64,000 nucleotides of DNA from Artemia franciscana (Eukaryota > Arthropoda > Branchiopoda > Anostraca > Artemiidae). Made by a program: the position numbers and the translations under genes. Below the pieces are notes generated by a model. That model saw only the letters and a list, made by a program, of their open reading frames with translations. It searched no databases and was not told where the DNA came from. The stretch covers positions 33,932,115 through 33,996,114 of the forward strand of contig NC_088866.1 in the NCBI RefSeq assembly GCF_032884065.1, written 5' to 3'. Shown one piece after another: positions 62,901 through 64,000 of this stretch. The stretch's first letter is position 1. Each line of letters opens with the position of its first letter.

Positions 62901-64000
62901 TCCTTCAATGCGTAGTGCCCTGGTCTAAAGAAAATAATACATTTTGCCTACATCACTCTTTACTTAGGCGGCATTATTGAGTGGTCTATGATGAGAGTAG
63001 AAAACAAAGCAGGATTTTAAAATAATTTCTTTAAGACTAGATTTTAGGCACTTTGATGAGCAAAGCCCAGGCCTACAAGGACCAAAACATTCATTAGGTT
63101 TCGAAATAATTGGCAAATATGGGCTTCTAAGTTTAAGAAACATATAAAGAATCTCTGCAAGCGTTGCAAATGTGACTTAAGAAGGGTTTCCCAATATCTC
63201 TACTGGGATTAGGTAGTCCAACCAGATTGAAGCCAGTATCCCCCAGGGATGTGCACATAGGAAGGGTCTCACACACCCTCCCTCCGCATTCCTGAGAATT
63301 TCATATTCAAATTATAAAATTAAATATGCTTTTTAATGTTGGACCCCATGAAAATCATACGTGCCTGGTATCACTATAAAAGACAATTATACACAGTAAT
63401 TGAACCAATTTAAGTAAAGATTTACTTAGAAACAGTGGGAAGTATGAAATACATCTTATCAATCTGAATATAAACCTAAAATATTGGACTTAAAACTTCC
63501 AAACATACAAAGACGAAACTGAATTTGTACCGTCTGTTTCAATTGGTAAAAATTGATCACATCAATCTTCATCTTCGCTCTGGCCTTCAACGCTATGTTC
63601 ACTCGAAATCATATTTATCTAAAAAAAGATAATACTATACCTATCATTTCGAAAGAGCATTCTCTCTTATTCCGTTAGAACAGGACTAACTAGTAAGGCT
63701 ATTCCATAAATACTAACTAATTGTGTATTAAAAATCCGTTTAGAACTGAGGTGCAATGTATAGCCTATACACAAATTCTTGTTCCAGATCAGCTTTTTGA
63801 CAGGGCACTATCGGCAGAACACAAAATCGATTATCCAAGCAAAAATCGAAAAAAATGGTGAATTGAATGGATCAAACTATCATTTAATGTTTACCTCCAG
63901 TTTTATATATATCTACTTTATATAGTACTTACTGTGTCTATAAAAACCGAAATTAAAGTATAGGAAGCCCTGCCAATCGAATTTGACTTTGCTGCAAATC
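62900..64000. other. AT-rich DNA without recognised features
   Basis: No coding frame, RNA gene or repeat could be supported in the last 1.1 kb. Confidence 0.6.

Overview
This window is AT-rich animal nuclear DNA. It is dominated by one large, intron-rich gene on the minus strand and by many kinds of repeat. The gene is the ortholog of nuclear pore membrane glycoprotein 210 (Nup210/gp210). I could place 12 coding exons from the start codon (51779) to 396. They join in one open frame of 2,310 nt (770 codons), roughly the N-terminal 40% of a protein that is about 1,890 residues in vertebrates. The rest of the gene lies beyond position 1.

The organism is probably an arthropod, most likely a branchiopod crustacean. 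Repeats at 55-57.5 kb and 60-62.9 kb resemble sequences I associate with brine shrimp (Artemia), but that comes from memory and is unverified. Short TTAGG arthropod telomere-type motifs also occur inside a fold-back element.

Layout, left to right. 1-9.4 kb: exon 12 and the 8.8-kb intron 11, with tRNA-derived elements, a dispersed repeat with poly-C tracts and a LINE 3' end. 9.4-16 kb: exons 11 and 10, separated by an intron holding an old decayed LINE. 16-25.3 kb: exons 9 and 8; the intron between them holds a roughly 5-kb satellite interrupted by a 1.5-kb repeat. Fragments of both exons are duplicated at their outer edges. 25.3-37.7 kb: exons 7, 6 and 5, with a SINE copy, an inverted-repeat element, a recent LINE with both endonuclease and reverse transcriptase, and a fold-back element. 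37.7-45 kb: exon 4 and an intron with a LINE fragment and a transposase-like pseudogene. 45-51.8 kb: exons 3, 2 and 1 with an AT microsatellite and a decayed coiled-coil reading frame. 51.8-64 kb: upstream DNA with several LINE fragments, MITE-like elements and a ~430-bp tandem array.

Nup210 is the only host gene I can support. I see no CRISPR array, operon or other organised new system. The most unusual signals are the GC-AG intron 9, the duplicated fragments of exons 8 and 9, the higher-order satellite in intron 8, and the transposase-like pseudogene at 41.4-44.0 kb. Exon boundaries come from reading splice sites and frame by eye, supported by remembered similarity to vertebrate NUP210; no alignment was run.
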